Assembly (NCBI GenBank): GCA_032229975.1
Contig: JAVXVG010000035.1
Span: 55,405-119,404, forward strand
Reading direction: 5' to 3'
Length of the DNA: 64,000 nt
Origin: JAIVGV01 sp032229975
Lineage (GTDB): Bacteria; Acidobacteriota; Blastocatellia; Pyrinomonadales; Pyrinomonadaceae
Under the pieces are notes generated by a model. The model was not told where the DNA came from. It worked only from the letters and a program-made list of their open reading frames with translations, and did not search any database. A program made the translations under genes and the position numbers. This document shows positions 8,152 through 15,753 of the stretch, one piece after another. Positions within the stretch are counted from its first letter, which is position 1. Every line of letters begins with the position of its first letter.

Positions 8152-9151
8152 GACCGTTACCTCCCTTCGCCGCGCCCGCGCTTGCCTGCGCGACACTCTG
8201 CGTCGCACCCATTGCTGCGCGCGCCGCTCCCTCGTCGCCTTCCATCGCCTTCAAGAAGATGTCTTCGAGCGAGTCGCGCTTGAAGTTCAGACGGCGTATC
8301 TGCACGTTGCGTTCGTTCGCAAGTTTGTAGAGGTCTGCGATCTCGATGCCCTCCTGCATGACGAGCTTGATGCGTCGCTCACCCGCGAGCGCGTACTCGC
8401 AACCGAGACCCCCGACCGCTTCAGCGAACGCCGCGCGGTCGCCGCCCCTCGTCTCAATCTCGATAAACTTGCGGTTCGCCTTGCGCTCCTCTTCCAAGTT
8501 GCAGTTCGCCGCGATCCAGCCGTCCTTCAAAACTAAAATCTCGTCGCAGCACTCTTCAACGTCGCGAAGCAGGTGCGACGAGAGCAGGATGCGCGCACGG
8601 CCCGTGTCGCGGATTTCGCGTATGAGATTGATCATGCGCTGTCGCGTCGGCGGGTCGAGCCCGTTGGTCGGTTCATCGAGCACGATCAGCTTGGGCCCGT
8701 GCACGATAGCCTGCGCGAGCTTGGCGAGTTGCTTCATGCCGAGCGAATAGGTCTCGACGTTGCGGTAGCGCGCTTCGCCCAAGCCGACGTAGAACAGAGC
8801 TTCGTGCGCGCGTTCAAGCGCGGCTTCCGAAGGGATGCCCGACAGCTCCGCCATCAAACGAACGAAGTGAACGCACGACATCTTGGCGATGAACGAATCG
8901 CGCTCCGGCATGTAGCCGACTTCGGCCCTCACGCGCTTCGCCTCGCGCGTGATGTCCTGCCCGAAGATGCGCGCCGTGCCCAACGAAGGTTGATAGAAAC
9001 CGAGCAGCGTGTGAATGAGCGTCGTCTTGCCCGCGCCGTTCGGCCCCAAAAGGCCGATGGCGCGACCCGCGAGCGCGCCGCGCAGGTCTTTCAGGATTTG
9101 GCGTTTGCCGAAGGTGACGCTCAAGCCGTCGAGTTCGATTACAGGTGTCAT
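8138..9151 (-). CDS. ABC transporter ATP-binding protein (ABC-2 type, first pair)
   Basis: The 337-residue ATPase has Walker A GPNGAGKT (residues 36-43), a signature YSLGMKQ, Walker B KLIVLDEP with the D-loop NGLD, and a switch His in LSSHLL. The usual Q-loop glutamine is replaced by Glu in GYMPERDSF, as in many ABC-2 ATPases. The start at 9151 fits the family N-terminus (MTPVIELDGL); an upstream ATG at 9184 would add eleven residues. It is the first gene of the four-gene ABC cluster. A 110-bp gap separates it from the broken lipoprotein gene. Confidence 0.9.
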   Translation of the reverse strand: MTPVIELDGLSVTFGKRQILKDLRGALAGRAIGLLGPNGAGKTTLIHTLLGFYQPSLGTARIFGQDITREAKRVRAEVGYMPERDSFIAKMSCVHFVRLMAELSGIPSEAALERAHEALFYVGLGEARYRNVETYSLGMKQLAKLAQAIVHGPKLIVLDEPTNGLDPPTRQRMINLIREIRDTGRARILLSSHLLRDVEECCDEILVLKDGWIAANCNLEEERKANRKFIEIETRGGDRAAFAEAVGGLGCEYALAGERRIKLVMQEGIEIADLYKLANERNVQIRRLNFKRDSLEDIFLKAMEGDEGAARAAMGATQSVAQASAGAAKGGNGHGGV

Positions 9152-9265
9152 GTCGTTTGTTGAATGCGTCGCCGCGCGCCGCACTTGAGATCGTGATCGA
9201 TTGCTCCGTCGTCACTTGAACGAAGCGAGCAAGCGTTTGGTTCGGACGGATGCGAGTGCGCGCGT

Positions 9266-9660
9266 TTAGCGGCTGGCGAGCGCGCCGTTCTCTGCGACCT
9301 GCTTGTCGTTGATGAAGACTTTATCGAACGCCACGTCAACGTGATCGCCCGCATTCAGCTTGCCGTAAGATTTGCCGTTGACGCTCAGTTGCTCATCCTT
9401 GACGACGATCTTCGTCGCGCCCGCCGAGAAGACCTACATCTGTTTTCCGTCAGTGTCCTGCTGCTCTCCGCCGAAGATGTCCGACTGCCAGCGACCGACG
9501 GGCTTGATGGTCATCTTGTGCGAGCCGAGCGTCGTCGCCGTCTCGTTGAGCAGCACGTGGCGAGGGCCCTTGAGCAACCCGCGACGAGCAGCGCACTAAG
9601 CGCGAGCACGGAGACGAAAGCCGTGCGAGATGAAACCACACTTGTCTTGCACGATGCCAT
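9266..9660 (-). pseudogene. Broken small lipoprotein gene (frameshift plus in-frame stop)
   Basis: A good ribosome site (AAGGAG) precedes an ATG at 9660 and a lipoprotein signal ending in LLVAGC. The reading frame is then lost. A second frame resumes with LLKGPRHVLLNETATTLGSH and runs to a TAG at about 9433-9435. Past the stop the same frame continues coherently (FSAGATKIVVKDEQLSVNGK ... NDKQVAENGALASR) to a TAA at 9266. One frame change and one nonsense codon are therefore needed to explain the gene. Sequencing error could explain one lesion, less easily both. Product family not recognised; the signal suggests a small exported lipoprotein with a hydrophilic beta-rich body. Confidence 0.72.
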
Positions 9661-9715
9661 GATCTTTTCTCCTTATCACTCTGCTATCTAACTGCCATTG
9701 CGACGACTGACTCGA

Positions 9716-10513
9716 TCAGTTGCGCGCGACAGGCTGCGTTGCGGCAGCTTGGTTAGTGTGCTCGTCGCGCACCGGCGCGCTCTTGCGATCTTCGAGCAGT
9801 CGGGCCACCTCCGGGCATTTCCTCCGCGACACGTAGAGCACGGCGCGATCAATCATGCCCTCGCCGAGTGACACGTCGGGCGCAGCTTGGAGCAGCAGCT
9901 TGGCCGTCTCGACCGGGCACGGATGCGTGGCGGCGCGGTCGATGTCGGCGAGCCTGCCGAGCGAGCCACCTGCGAGGGCGTAAGAGAGCGCGTTGTTGTC
10001 GCCGTCCATCGCTCGCGCGTCCGCGCCATGTTCAACGAGGAACTTCACCGTCTCCGTATTGTCGTACATCGCCGCGAACATGAGCGGCGTCATGCCGGTC
10101 TCAACTTTAGCTTCGCCACAACTACCCACGCGCTCGTTCACATCCGCACCACGCTCGACGAGTAGGCGCGCAACGTCGTTTTGATTCCGGTGGATCGCGT
10201 GGATGAGCGGCGTCCATCCTTGCGTGTTGCAATCGCGCGCATTCGGATCGGCTTTGGCGTCGAGCAGAGACTTGATCGCTGTCGCATCGCCCGCGAGCGC
10301 AGCATAGGCGAGCGGCGTGTAGCCTGCCGCATCGCGCACGTTTACATCGTCGCCACGCGCGATGAGAGTTTCGACGGACGCTGAATCGCCAACTTGCGCC
10401 GCGCGTGCGAGCGGCGTCGAGGCGGGCCCCTCGTGCCGCAAGTGACTGACAACCACGACGCCGACCGCGAGGGCGAAGAGACCGACGACGACGATGATCA
10501 GCAAACGTTTCAT
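9716..10513 (-). CDS. Exported or membrane-anchored ankyrin-repeat protein
   Basis: The 265-residue product begins with one hydrophobic anchor or signal segment (residues 4-23). It then carries about five ankyrin repeats between residues 35 and 240, recognisable from TPLARAAQVGD, YTPLAYAALAGD, WTPLIHAIHRNQ and TPLMFAAMYDN, each followed by a GADVN-type loop. Ankyrin repeats bind protein partners; with the N-terminal segment it should act in the periplasm or at the membrane. It lies just downstream of the FecR-like gene on the same strand, separated by a palindromic repeat. Confidence 0.9.
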   Translation of the reverse strand: MKRLLIIVVVGLFALAVGVVVVSHLRHEGPASTPLARAAQVGDSASVETLIARGDDVNVRDAAGYTPLAYAALAGDATAIKSLLDAKADPNARDCNTQGWTPLIHAIHRNQNDVARLLVERGADVNERVGSCGEAKVETGMTPLMFAAMYDNTETVKFLVEHGADARAMDGDNNALSYALAGGSLGRLADIDRAATHPCPVETAKLLLQAAPDVSLGEGMIDRAVLYVSRRKCPEVARLLEDRKSAPVRDEHTNQAAATQPVARN

Positions 10514-10575
10514 AGCGACTAACTAAACCTTAGAGCGTCTTTCAAAATCAATAAGACTGGATTTGTGTCTCCGTG

Positions 10576-10620
10576 CTTTGCGCCTTCGCGTGAGAAAGAT
10601 TTTCACGCGAAGGCGCAAAG
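10576..10620. repeat. Palindrome of the CTTTGCG(C/T) repeat family
   Basis: Arms of 18 bp (10576-10593 and 10603-10620) pair perfectly around a nine-base loop. The arm is built from CTTTGCG-type units, and the same unit recurs in the palindrome at 14313-14357. It sits between the FecR-like gene and the ankyrin gene and could terminate or stabilise the transcript. Confidence 0.8.
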
Positions 10621-10650
10621 ACGCAAAGGGGAAGACGCACCTGCGCGGAC

Positions 10651-13620
10651 TTACTGCTTCGGCGCGTGCTTCTCTTCCGTCGCGCGCTCGCTGGCAGCTT
10701 TGGCGCGTTGTTCGGCGGCGGCGCGCACCTTGTCGTCCATCGCCTTGACGCGCTCGTCCATCGCGCGGACTTTATCATCGAGTGCTCTCACGCGGTCGTT
10801 CGGGGCCTTGCGATCCATCGCCTGCATCAGAATGTTCTGCATGGCGAAGGAGTTCGGCAAGCCGAGGATGCTCGCGGGCCCCAAGCCGAAGGGGCCACCC
10901 TCGGTGTTGGCGGCGATGGTGATGCGGTCGCCCTGCGCGTAGGCGTAAGCCAACGTGGGCGGCGTATCGGCCGCGAAAGCTGCGAGCGCCTTGCGCTGCT
11001 CTTCAGGAAGGTGATCGCCGACGCCGGAGTTGGCGAGGGGCTGCACGAGCGAAGAGAGATCGTGATAGAAGATCGCAGAGAAGTTCGCATTGTTGTCCGC
11101 AGGCAGAGCCGAGAGGAAACGCTGCGACTTCAGCAGCGTCGTGCCCGACTCGCGGTATTGCAGCGCGAGTTGGAGCATCGCTTTCGTCGGCGCGACGATC
11201 ATGTAGCCGTTCGAGTAGGTGTAGTTGACCTCAAAGCCGAGATCGAGCGAGCGCAAACGGTAATAGGTCTGACCGTTCTCGCTGACGTTCTCCCAAGCCA
11301 AGCCCTTCTGCCCGTGCTGCGCCGCCCACGCGTTCAGCTTCTCGACGACGCGCTCAAACGTCCCTTGCAGCTTCGGCTGATCGTAAACTTCCAAAACCAT
11401 CTTCCAAGAAGGCGTCGGCAGCAGTGGCCCATCGATGGCGAAGGCGAACTCGCCGCCTAAGGGGGCCGCGAAGTCGCGCTTGATGTCGAAGCCCTGCTGC
11501 GTCTCTAACTCGCGCAGTTGCTTGCGCGCATCGGGCGCAACCGTCTCCATGAAGCCGAAGAGATCATCGACCAGCAGCGCGGGCTCTTTGACGACGAAGG
11601 CGGTCGCTACGTTCGCGTTCGGCGAAACGAATTCTAGCGCGCCCATCGGGCCCGGTGCGGCCAGCCACGAAGCGATTCCGCGTCGCTGCTCGTTGAAGGT
11701 CAAAACGGCGCGACTCTGCGTCTTGGAGTTCACTTCCTTCTGCTCGACGACCATGTGCTTGAGACTCAGCAGGCCCAACTGTCGGAAGCCTTCCATGCGA
11801 CGCGCGCCGTCGGGCTCGTTGGCAGCCTGCTGCGCGAGGGCCTGACCGACGATCTTCTCAAGGTCTGCGGCGACGATGAGTCCCGCGCCCTCTTTGTAAA
11901 CTTCCGCGAGTCGTTGATGGAACGAGCTTGCGACGAAGCCGTTCGAGCCCGGCGTCTTCAGATTCGTTTCGAGTGCGCGCAGCGAATCAACCTTCGGCGA
12001 GGCGACGAAGAGATCGTTACTGATCCAGACGTACAACTCCTCCTTCGAGTGTTCTTCCCTCAGACGGCCACCCTTCGTGCCCTTCGAGGCCGGCCCAACA
12101 TTCGTCGTCGCGCTCGTATTCGCAGACTTGTTCGTCGCGGCGATTGAAGCATTGTCAGTCGCGTTGAACGTGAGCGGATCGTCGATGAACTTGACGTGCG
12201 AGTCGCCGCCGCCGTCGCGTGTCATCTCCGCGAGCTGCTTTTCGGCGAAGGCGCGAAAGCCTTCGGCGTTCTTCAACTCGCCGAGCACGACGAGCTGTGT
12301 CGGCTCGCCCTTCGCATCCATCCCTGCGGCCACCACGATCTCGTCGCCGAGATACGATCCAAACTCGCGCACGCGGTCGATGACCCGGTCGTCCATGCCT
12401 TCGCCCGCGCCCGCCGCGTGCGACTTGCCCCACCACTCGGCGAGCGCGGGATTCTGCTTGATGCGCTCCTGCATGATCTTGTGCGACTCCGCAAGCTGCT
12501 CGCTGATGTTCGGTAGCGCGGCGTAGAGCACCGTGTTCTCAGGCACGAGATCGAGGAAGCGCGAAGAGTAGCGCACGCCGGGGCGCGCGACGCGGTTCAA
12601 GTCCTGTCGCATCGCCGACAACTGTTCGACGAGCGTAGCGTACTTCGCCGCGTTGCGACTCCAACCGATCTCATCGCGCACAGGGATGCGCTCAATCGCC
12701 GCGTTCGACACGCCCTGATCGCCCGGATGCAGAACCTGTTCGTTGCTCGCATGATTGAAGTGGACTTCGCCCTCGACCACAGAGACGCGCGAGCCCTTCG
12801 TGCCACTGCCGACCGCAAAGATCGTGCCCGTGACGGAGACGAGCGAATCGGGCGTGGAGACAAAGAGGTGTCGCTTGATCTGTTTAGCAGCTTCGACGAT
12901 CACGTCGCCGCGCTCAAGGTGCAGGGTCGTCCCCTGCCCGTTCTCCGTGACGTAGAACTCGCTGCGCTCGCGCATCTCGACACGCGAGCCGTCGGCGAGT
13001 TTCAGCACCGCGTTTGAATCCTTCGACGCGCGGACGTGATCGCCCTTGCTGATCGTCTCGCCGGGCGCGACGACCGTCACGCCCGTGCCCGTCACTTTGT
13101 AGATGGCCCCGTTCGCGCTCTCTAAGGTTGCGGCGAGCGCGTTGCCGCCGATGTCGAAATGCTGCGCGACGAAGTACGCTGCGAAGCCGAAGACCGCGAC
13201 GAGCGATGCCGCCATCGCCATGCGCCAAGCGGGCGTCATCGTCCACGTCGAGCGCGCGGGCCTTCGCGTCGCGCGTGTCGCGGCGACGTGGCCGCCCATG
13301 CGCTCTTCTTTGAGAGCCTTGCGGCAGAGCACGCACTCGTGCGTGTGATCTTCAAGGAGCAGCTTACGCGCCGGTGAAAGCTCGCCGCGCAGGTACGCGG
13401 GGATGAGCGTGCGATAGTCGGCGCAGCCGCGTATGTGATCGCTCGCAGCATTGCCGACCGCGACTGTCTGCGAATCCTGAACGGTCGCAGCCTGCGCGGA
13501 GACGCGCGACCAGACGCGCGTGGCGGCGTCGCTCGCAACGGTTTCGTCGAGACGCTCGCGGCGAATGCCTTCGATTGTCTCGTTAAGAATGGCGTCGAGT
13601 TCCTGTTTATTACGCTTCAT
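10651..13620 (-). CDS. Zinc-finger anti-sigma/FecR-domain protein with very long C-terminal domain
   Basis: The 989-residue product combines four parts. A cytoplasmic zinc-finger anti-sigma module has Cys66, His92/His94, Cys96 and Cys99 (HTHECVLC). One membrane helix follows at about residues 134-153, then a periplasmic FecR-like domain at about 175-305. A C-terminal region of more than 600 residues starts at about VPENTVLYAALP and resembles DUF3352-type domains. The tail repeats a seven-residue pattern (VRALDDK, VRAMDER, VKAMDDK), probably a short coiled coil. The longest frame begins 54 codons earlier in sigma-factor shadow; the ATG at 13620 fits and overlaps the sigma gene by 11 bp. It likely holds the upstream ECF sigma factor inactive until an envelope signal arrives. 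Confidence 0.85.
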   Translation of the reverse strand: MKRNKQELDAILNETIEGIRRERLDETVASDAATRVWSRVSAQAATVQDSQTVAVGNAASDHIRGCADYRTLIPAYLRGELSPARKLLLEDHTHECVLCRKALKEERMGGHVAATRATRRPARSTWTMTPAWRMAMAASLVAVFGFAAYFVAQHFDIGGNALAATLESANGAIYKVTGTGVTVVAPGETISKGDHVRASKDSNAVLKLADGSRVEMRERSEFYVTENGQGTTLHLERGDVIVEAAKQIKRHLFVSTPDSLVSVTGTIFAVGSGTKGSRVSVVEGEVHFNHASNEQVLHPGDQGVSNAAIERIPVRDEIGWSRNAAKYATLVEQLSAMRQDLNRVARPGVRYSSRFLDLVPENTVLYAALPNISEQLAESHKIMQERIKQNPALAEWWGKSHAAGAGEGMDDRVIDRVREFGSYLGDEIVVAAGMDAKGEPTQLVVLGELKNAEGFRAFAEKQLAEMTRDGGGDSHVKFIDDPLTFNATDNASIAATNKSANTSATTNVGPASKGTKGGRLREEHSKEELYVWISNDLFVASPKVDSLRALETNLKTPGSNGFVASSFHQRLAEVYKEGAGLIVAADLEKIVGQALAQQAANEPDGARRMEGFRQLGLLSLKHMVVEQKEVNSKTQSRAVLTFNEQRRGIASWLAAPGPMGALEFVSPNANVATAFVVKEPALLVDDLFGFMETVAPDARKQLRELETQQGFDIKRDFAAPLGGEFAFAIDGPLLPTPSWKMVLEVYDQPKLQGTFERVVEKLNAWAAQHGQKGLAWENVSENGQTYYRLRSLDLGFEVNYTYSNGYMIVAPTKAMLQLALQYRESGTTLLKSQRFLSALPADNNANFSAIFYHDLSSLVQPLANSGVGDHLPEEQRKALAAFAADTPPTLAYAYAQGDRITIAANTEGGPFGLGPASILGLPNSFAMQNILMQAMDRKAPNDRVRALDDKVRAMDERVKAMDDKVRAAAEQRAKAASERATEEKHAPKQ

Positions 13621-14200
13621 GATGTCTCTCCATGTACTCGCCGATCTCCCGGCGCAGGCGCGTGCGCGCGCGATGCAAAGTGACGGCGACGACCATCTGC
13701 GAAGTGCCGAGCATCTCCGCGATCTCTTTATTGTCGTAGCCCTCGAAATATCTGAGCGCGAAGACGGCCGCCGCGCGTTCACCCAGACGCGCGACCGCCT
13801 CGCGAATCAGTTTGCGCAACTCTTGATCCTCGTGTTCCTGAGATGGATTTAAGATCGAGCTTTCAAACTCGCGCGGCGTCTCCGGGTCGTCCATTGAAAC
13901 TGATTTCGAGCGTGCGCGACTGCGCAGCAGATCGAGCGAGGCATTGACCGCCGCGCGATGCAAATAGCTTCCCGGACTCGGCGACAGATCGCGTCGCTCT
14001 TTGCTCGAAGCGAGACGTAGGAAGACTGTCTGCAACACGTCTTCGGCGTCCGCGCTGCTTCCGGTGATGCGGTAGGCGGCGCGAAAAACCCGCTCGTTGT
14101 GATCTCGGAAGAGCCTGTCCAGATCACCATGCGCTAGGGTGTTCATGGGAACTGCCTTGAGATGCGGGGCGGCGGCTGTCATGGCTGCGGCTGTGGGCAC
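13610..14200 (-). CDS. ECF-type RNA polymerase sigma factor
   Basis: A 196-residue sigma-70 family protein. Region 2 is seen in FRAAYRITGSSADAEDVLQ and region 4 in YFEGYDNKEIAEMLGTSQMV followed by a helix rich in Arg. The open frame extends to 14431, but its first part is the translated CTTTGCGT repeat and not protein. AAAGGAG lies six bases ahead of a GTG at 14200, which I take as start; an ATG at 14182 is the alternative. It overlaps the zinc-finger/FecR gene, the expected cognate anti-sigma. Expression may be autoregulated from the gap shared with the divergent antiporter gene. Confidence 0.9.
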   Translation of the reverse strand: MPTAAAMTAAAPHLKAVPMNTLAHGDLDRLFRDHNERVFRAAYRITGSSADAEDVLQTVFLRLASSKERRDLSPSPGSYLHRAAVNASLDLLRSRARSKSVSMDDPETPREFESSILNPSQEHEDQELRKLIREAVARLGERAAAVFALRYFEGYDNKEIAEMLGTSQMVVAVTLHRARTRLRREIGEYMERHHEA

Positions 14201-14312
14201 GTCTCTCTCCTTTACTTCGTCTCCACACATAAAACGCGCCTCTCGCGCGATTATTAACGTCCCGAACGAATTTTTTTGCAATACGGAAAACGATAGGAGA
14301 CGACTTTTGATC

Positions 14313-14357
14313 CTTTGCGTCTTTGCGTCGTGATCAGTCTCACGCAAAGACGCAAAG
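14313..14357. repeat. Palindrome of CTTTGCGT octamers between divergent genes
   Basis: Two CTTTGCGT units in tandem (14313-14328) are mirrored as ACGCAAAG units (14342-14357) around a 13-base loop. The arms pair perfectly. The element lies between the sigma-factor gene and the divergently transcribed antiporter gene, in the region that must hold both promoters. Confidence 0.85.
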
Positions 14358-14401
14358 ACGCGAAGGGACACGTAAAGTAGTTTCTGGCGCGCAGCGTATG
14401 T

Positions 14402-15616
14402 ATGGTAAAAAAACCAATCATGCCCGCACATTCACGCAAAGCCCCACGTCAAGGGATCGCGAGTTGGCTCAAGCCTTCGCTCAACTGGTTGTTGATCTTC
14501 GTGCCCGTCGCCGTCCTGCTGCGCTTCGTGCCGGCCTTCGAGAACCCGACGGCCCTGTTCATCATCTCGTGCCTCGCGATCATCCCGCTCGCCGGTTTGA
14601 TGGGGCGCGCAACCGAACACTTGGCGGAGCACGTCGGCGCGGGCGCGGGCGGATTGTTAAGCGCGACGTTCGGCAACGCCGCCGAACTCATCATCGCGCT
14701 CTTCGCGCTCTCGAAAGGACTCGACAACGTCGTCAAGGCTTCGATCACCGGCTCGATCATCGGCAACGTCCTGCTCGTGCTCGGCGCATCGCTCGTCTCA
14801 GGCGGCGTGAAGTTCCATCGTCAGGAGTTCAATCGCACGGCGGCCAGTGTGAACGCCACCGCGCTCACGCTCGCGGCCATTGCGCTCATCATCCCGACGG
14901 TCTTTCATCGTGTGGCGGGCAGCGTCCCCGTCGCAATCGGCGGCTGGACGCAGCAGCGCGAGCAGCAACTCTCGCTGGCTATCGCCGTCGTGCTGTTTCT
15001 CACCTACGTCGCGTCGCTCATCTTTTCGCTCATCACGCACCGGCGACTTTTCGCGGGCGCGAAGACCGACGACTACGCGGGCGGCATCGGCAGGGAGTTG
15101 ACGCGCACGAAAGATGACGGCGGCAGAGGCTCGACACGGAAGTGGATCGTGACGCTCATCGTTGCGACCGCGTTCGTCGCGCTCGTTGCGGAGTTTCTGG
15201 TCGGCGCGGTCGAGCGCGCAAAGGATAGTCTCGGACTGACGGAAGTTTTCTTGGGCGTGATCGTCGTCGCCGTGATCGGTAACGCCGCAGAGAACTCTTC
15301 CGCCGTGCTGATGGCCCTCCGGAACAAGATGGACTTGAGCCTCGGCATCGCGCTCGGCTCAAGTTTGCAGATCGCGCTCTTCGTCGCGCCCCTGCTCATC
15401 TTCGCGTCCTACCTCTTCGGGCGGCCGATGGACTTGGAGTTTACGATCCCAGAAGTGGTCGCGGTCGTCGCCGCGATCTTCATCGTCGAGCAGATCGCGA
15501 GCGACGGCGAGAGCAACTGGTTAGAAGGCGTCCAACTGCTCTCCGTCTATGCCATCCTCGCGATCCTCTTCTACTTTTTGCCCGACGCGCACGCCGCCAC
15601 CACTTTGCAGCCTTGA
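14402..15616 (+). CDS. cax: Calcium/proton exchanger (CaCA superfamily)
   Basis: The 404-residue inner-membrane antiporter exports Ca2+ in exchange for protons. Both diagnostic alpha-repeats are present: GNAAELIIALFAL at about residues 91-103 and the inverted-repeat partner GNAAENSSAVLMAL near 295-308, each with the metal-coordinating glutamate. About eleven hydrophobic segments are spread evenly through the protein. The ATG at 14402 may be followed by a second usable ATG six codons later. It stands alone, with the sigma/FecR operon divergent and the Oar-like receptor gene downstream on the same strand. Confidence 0.93.
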   Translation: MVKKPIMPAHSRKAPRQGIASWLKPSLNWLLIFVPVAVLLRFVPAFENPTALFIISCLAIIPLAGLMGRATEHLAEHVGAGAGGLLSATFGNAAELIIALFALSKGLDNVVKASITGSIIGNVLLVLGASLVSGGVKFHRQEFNRTAASVNATALTLAAIALIIPTVFHRVAGSVPVAIGGWTQQREQQLSLAIAVVLFLTYVASLIFSLITHRRLFAGAKTDDYAGGIGRELTRTKDDGGRGSTRKWIVTLIVATAFVALVAEFLVGAVERAKDSLGLTEVFLGVIVVAVIGNAAENSSAVLMALRNKMDLSLGIALGSSLQIALFVAPLLIFASYLFGRPMDLEFTIPEVVAVVAAIFIVEQIASDGESNWLEGVQLLSVYAILAILFYFLPDAHAATTLQP

Positions 15617-15753
15617 ACAACGAATAACCCTTGCGCGCGGCGAACGAATAAAATCTATCTCGCGGCGCGAAAACTTTTCCCCATCCATTTCCGTTTAACC
15701 AGCGTACCCGCGCGGACGTTTTCATCCGACAGTTTCATTTACGAGGTGCCGAC

